Assembly (NCBI GenBank): GCA_903813345.2
Contig: CAIIXF020000003.1
Coordinates: 16,382,931-16,446,930 of the forward strand
DNA length: 64,000 bases
Source: Owenia fusiformis
Taxonomy: Eukaryota > Annelida > Polychaeta > Sabellida > Oweniidae
Reading direction: 5' to 3'
Positions within the stretch are counted from its first letter, which is position 1. Each line of letters opens with the position of its first letter. Shown piece after piece: positions 54,626 to 64,000 of this stretch. The notes under the pieces were generated by a model, which saw nothing but the letters and a program-made list of their open reading frames with translations, was not told the origin of the DNA and ran no database searches. The position numbers were made by a program, and so were the translations under genes.

Positions 54626-54699
54626 GACAAAGAAACAATGTCTGTGAATTCCAGTTCAAAGTGCAAACTGTGTAAGGCCATTCAAAGTTAATAATTTGT

Positions 54700-55030
54700 T
54701 AAATGTCCCATTGAGGGGCCAAACTTTTAAGAAGGTGGGGATGAAAAAACAAGTAGATTTAAAAACAAACCTTGAGCGTATCTATATGGATTTGATATTA
54801 TACCATAACAATTGCAAAGTATGTGAATGATTTGAGTTCAAAATTTGAGTTTCAAAATGTGGAGACTCCTCTTTATATGAATATGATCTTAGGTCACAAT
54901 TAGTTTCAATTGTCATTTGGATTTGCTACAAATCCATCCTTGTTTTTCCTGAAAGCCTCAGTATTCACTAAATGTCATTTAATTTGTTACAATACAAGTA
55001 AAATATTGTTTGATTACTGAAAGAAAGTTT
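54700..55030. other. Intergenic, no gene seen
   Basis: No supported feature in this stretch. Confidence 0.3.
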
Positions 55031-55034
55031 TAGA

Positions 55035-55526
55035 CTTAAAGGCCCACTTTGCGTATTTTCAATGTTTTTTTTTGCGAAACAAAGACTTTTATTTGAATTT
55101 TAAAGAATGTCCAATGTATTGATAAGAACCTTATCTTTCATTTGACACCAACAACTGTTCAAACGGACCACAACAAAGCTTACAATAATTAATAAAAAAA
55201 TATTTCAGGTCTGTCAAGCTTTATATATCAAGTTTTTATCAATGTCATTGAAAGATGGTGAAGTTGTTTGTATTACATGATATTCATTTTTATAGAAGGG
55301 TCGCCATCTTTTAAAGCAAAAGTAACTTAAAACATGTACTTTGTTTAGCATGTGCACACACTACTAATAATCTCTGCACTTTTTTCTATGTGACCTATTT
55401 TTTTCTTGATTCAATATTAGAGCAAGTCAAACTTTGTTTCATATTAGAGCAAGTGTGAGAGTAACATGTTTCAATGATTATTTTTTTTATTTTTTCTTCG
55501 AAATTAAGTATAGTGGGGCTTTAAGT
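55035..55526. mobile_element. MITE-like element, about 492 bp, downstream of GALNS
   Basis: The ends ACTTAAAGGCCCACTTTGCG and (reverse complement) ACTTAAAGCCCCACTATAC form imperfect terminal inverted repeats. It lies just past the GALNS stop, so a GALNS 3' UTR may read into it; minus-strand AATAAA occurs at 55486-55491. Confidence 0.55.
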
Positions 55527-55655
55527 AGAAGGTGACATTAAACATATATTTAACTTTGAATGGCCTATCTTGCAGAAAAAGTAGTTGGTTAATATATGTA
55601 TGCATAAGGCAACACCTTGCACATTTTGCAGCAGGAACACATCAATTATTTCTTA

Positions 55656-62857
<7,202 letters not shown>

Positions 62858-63555
62858 CTATATATAAGAAAAGATGAATACATTTTGGCTTAAGGTGAAT
62901 CCAAAAGGAGACATTTTTGAAAAATTGCTGCAACAGGCCACATTACTTTTACTCCCTTTTACAATGGTTTTCTTCGTCAATCAAATCTAAAATATAAGAT
63001 TTAGGCAATAAATGCAACTGCCATTTACATTTCCAGATTTAGTGAACACTCACAAATGTAAGCAAATAACAGTTTTGTTTTGTATGTAGACCATGAAGCA
63101 TAAGAACAATATCCAGGACAAGAGCAACAAAGTGTCATTACGAATTATTTCCTGGTACGTTCTGGAAGTAATGCTACATAAATCACCCAACACGTGAAAT
63201 TTGATTTGTGGTTTGTTGGTTGTACATATCGTAGTTTGGTGATTCTTCTATAATTTGGTCACAATGAGTATATCATACAGCAGACAACTCTCCTAACATT
63301 TCTGAAATAACCACATTAAAAGTCTCTGGCTCCTCCTGCCCTTTCCTCTATTTTAGAAGAAGGTAAACTCTTAATTCCATTCTAAACTCAGAAACTCATC
63401 CGCAAATAAGTATAAAATATTCTTCAATGTTGTAATTATTTCATTCATTATCAGACATGGTTGACTGACACATCAACAAACTACATTTTCATAGCACTAT
63501 AATTTATTCACAAGTATCAATGTCTTCATAATTTGCAGAAGTCATGACACCAGCA
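62858..63555. other. GALNS intron 1 (partial), no exon 1 found
   Basis: No sequence encoding a signal peptide or the LLLMDD-type metal-binding start of GALNS is visible on the minus strand. Confidence 0.5.
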
Positions 63556-63559
63556 TATG

Positions 63560-63880
63560 CTATCTATTGCAAGACTTATGCCTGACACAACTGTCACCAT
63601 GTTATTAAGTGTTTTTAAGTTTCGCAGGGACCCCGCCATAACCGTGGTATTGGTATTGTGAAAGCCTGGTATAACCGTGACAATGCTATATTACATTACA
63701 AGGCCTGTCATGACCGTGGTAATGTTAAAGCCTGATATGACCGTGACAATGCTATATTATATTGCAAGGCCTGTCATGACCGTGGTAATGTTAAAGCCTT
63801 ATATGGCTGTGGCTATGGTTGTAAGGCCTGTCATAACCGTGGTAATGTTAAAACCTGATATGACCGTGACAATGTTCACA
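63560..63880 (+). repeat. Third copy of the 11-kb structure's end plus its 40-bp array
   Basis: CTATCTATTGCAAGACTTAT... matches 38945 onward, followed by about five ATGACCGTGGTAATGTTAAAG / ATGACCGTGACAATGCT units. The rest may lie beyond the window. The 93-codon frame here is a repeat artefact. Confidence 0.7.
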
Positions 63881-64000
63881 TTCTTGAATGAGAATAGAAT
63901 TATAGTTTGTGGAAATGAATCAAGAGTTAAAGTAGTAGTACATGTACTAGAAGTCTAGATTTACATATTTAAGGTAGATAAACCATGAAATTTTTCATTA

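Noticed and set aside
54328-54691. 115-codon frame with YAQCS repeats
   Set aside because: Product of a 15-bp minisatellite; frames shift with repeat variants.

Overview
The window is AT-rich nuclear DNA from an animal. It holds spliced genes with GT-AG introns, a very large C2H2 zinc-finger gene, many MITE-like and LINE-derived repeats, and minisatellites. The repeat style and a 14-exon-type GALNS gene suggest a marine invertebrate, but I cannot name the species or settle the phylum.

Region 1 (1-15.8 kb) is the most unusual part. It is a tandem array of nine copies (one cut by the window edge, one decayed) of a small intronless gene for a 126-128-residue acidic coiled-coil protein that I do not recognise. 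Each gene has the same cassette: a block of about 40-bp repeats carrying the CRE-like octamer TGATGTCA, one octamer in reverse orientation just upstream of a TATAAATA box, a short leader, the ORF, and, about 83 nt after the stop, a histone-type 3' stem-loop (GGTCCT-TTTC-AGGACC followed by ACCTA) with a purine-rich element downstream. That 3' end is the mark of replication-dependent histone mRNAs, yet the protein is not a histone. Two subtypes alternate in a duplicated unit of about 3.6 kb.

Region 2 (15.8-23.2 kb) has no gene I can support. It contains several tandem arrays (31 bp, 27 bp, about 112 bp), a tRNA-like relic and a pair of inverted repeats.

Region 3 (23.3-33.2 kb, minus strand) is one uninterrupted 3302-codon ORF with about 43 C2H2 or C2HC fingers, an acidic low-complexity N-terminal third and internal in-frame repeats.

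Region 4 (33.2-55 kb) is repeat-rich. It includes an inverted minisatellite pair, several MITEs, LINE 3' fragments, and a putative 11-kb structure (38945-50057) bounded by inverted repeats of about 200 bp with mirror-image 40-bp arrays inside. A G-rich 340-bp tandem array lies within it.

Region 5 (55.6-62.9 kb, minus strand) is a GALNS gene (N-acetylgalactosamine-6-sulfatase). Thirteen exons are in the window and the signal-peptide exon is missing, presumably beyond the right edge. The catalytic and disulfide residues I can check are present. One intron appears to use a TG instead of AG acceptor. Its introns host pogo-like MITEs, nested fold-back elements, a tRNA-derived SINE relic and a 27-bp palindromic insert flanked by a 9-bp target duplication; the same micro-insert with a different duplication occurs near 38.55 kb.
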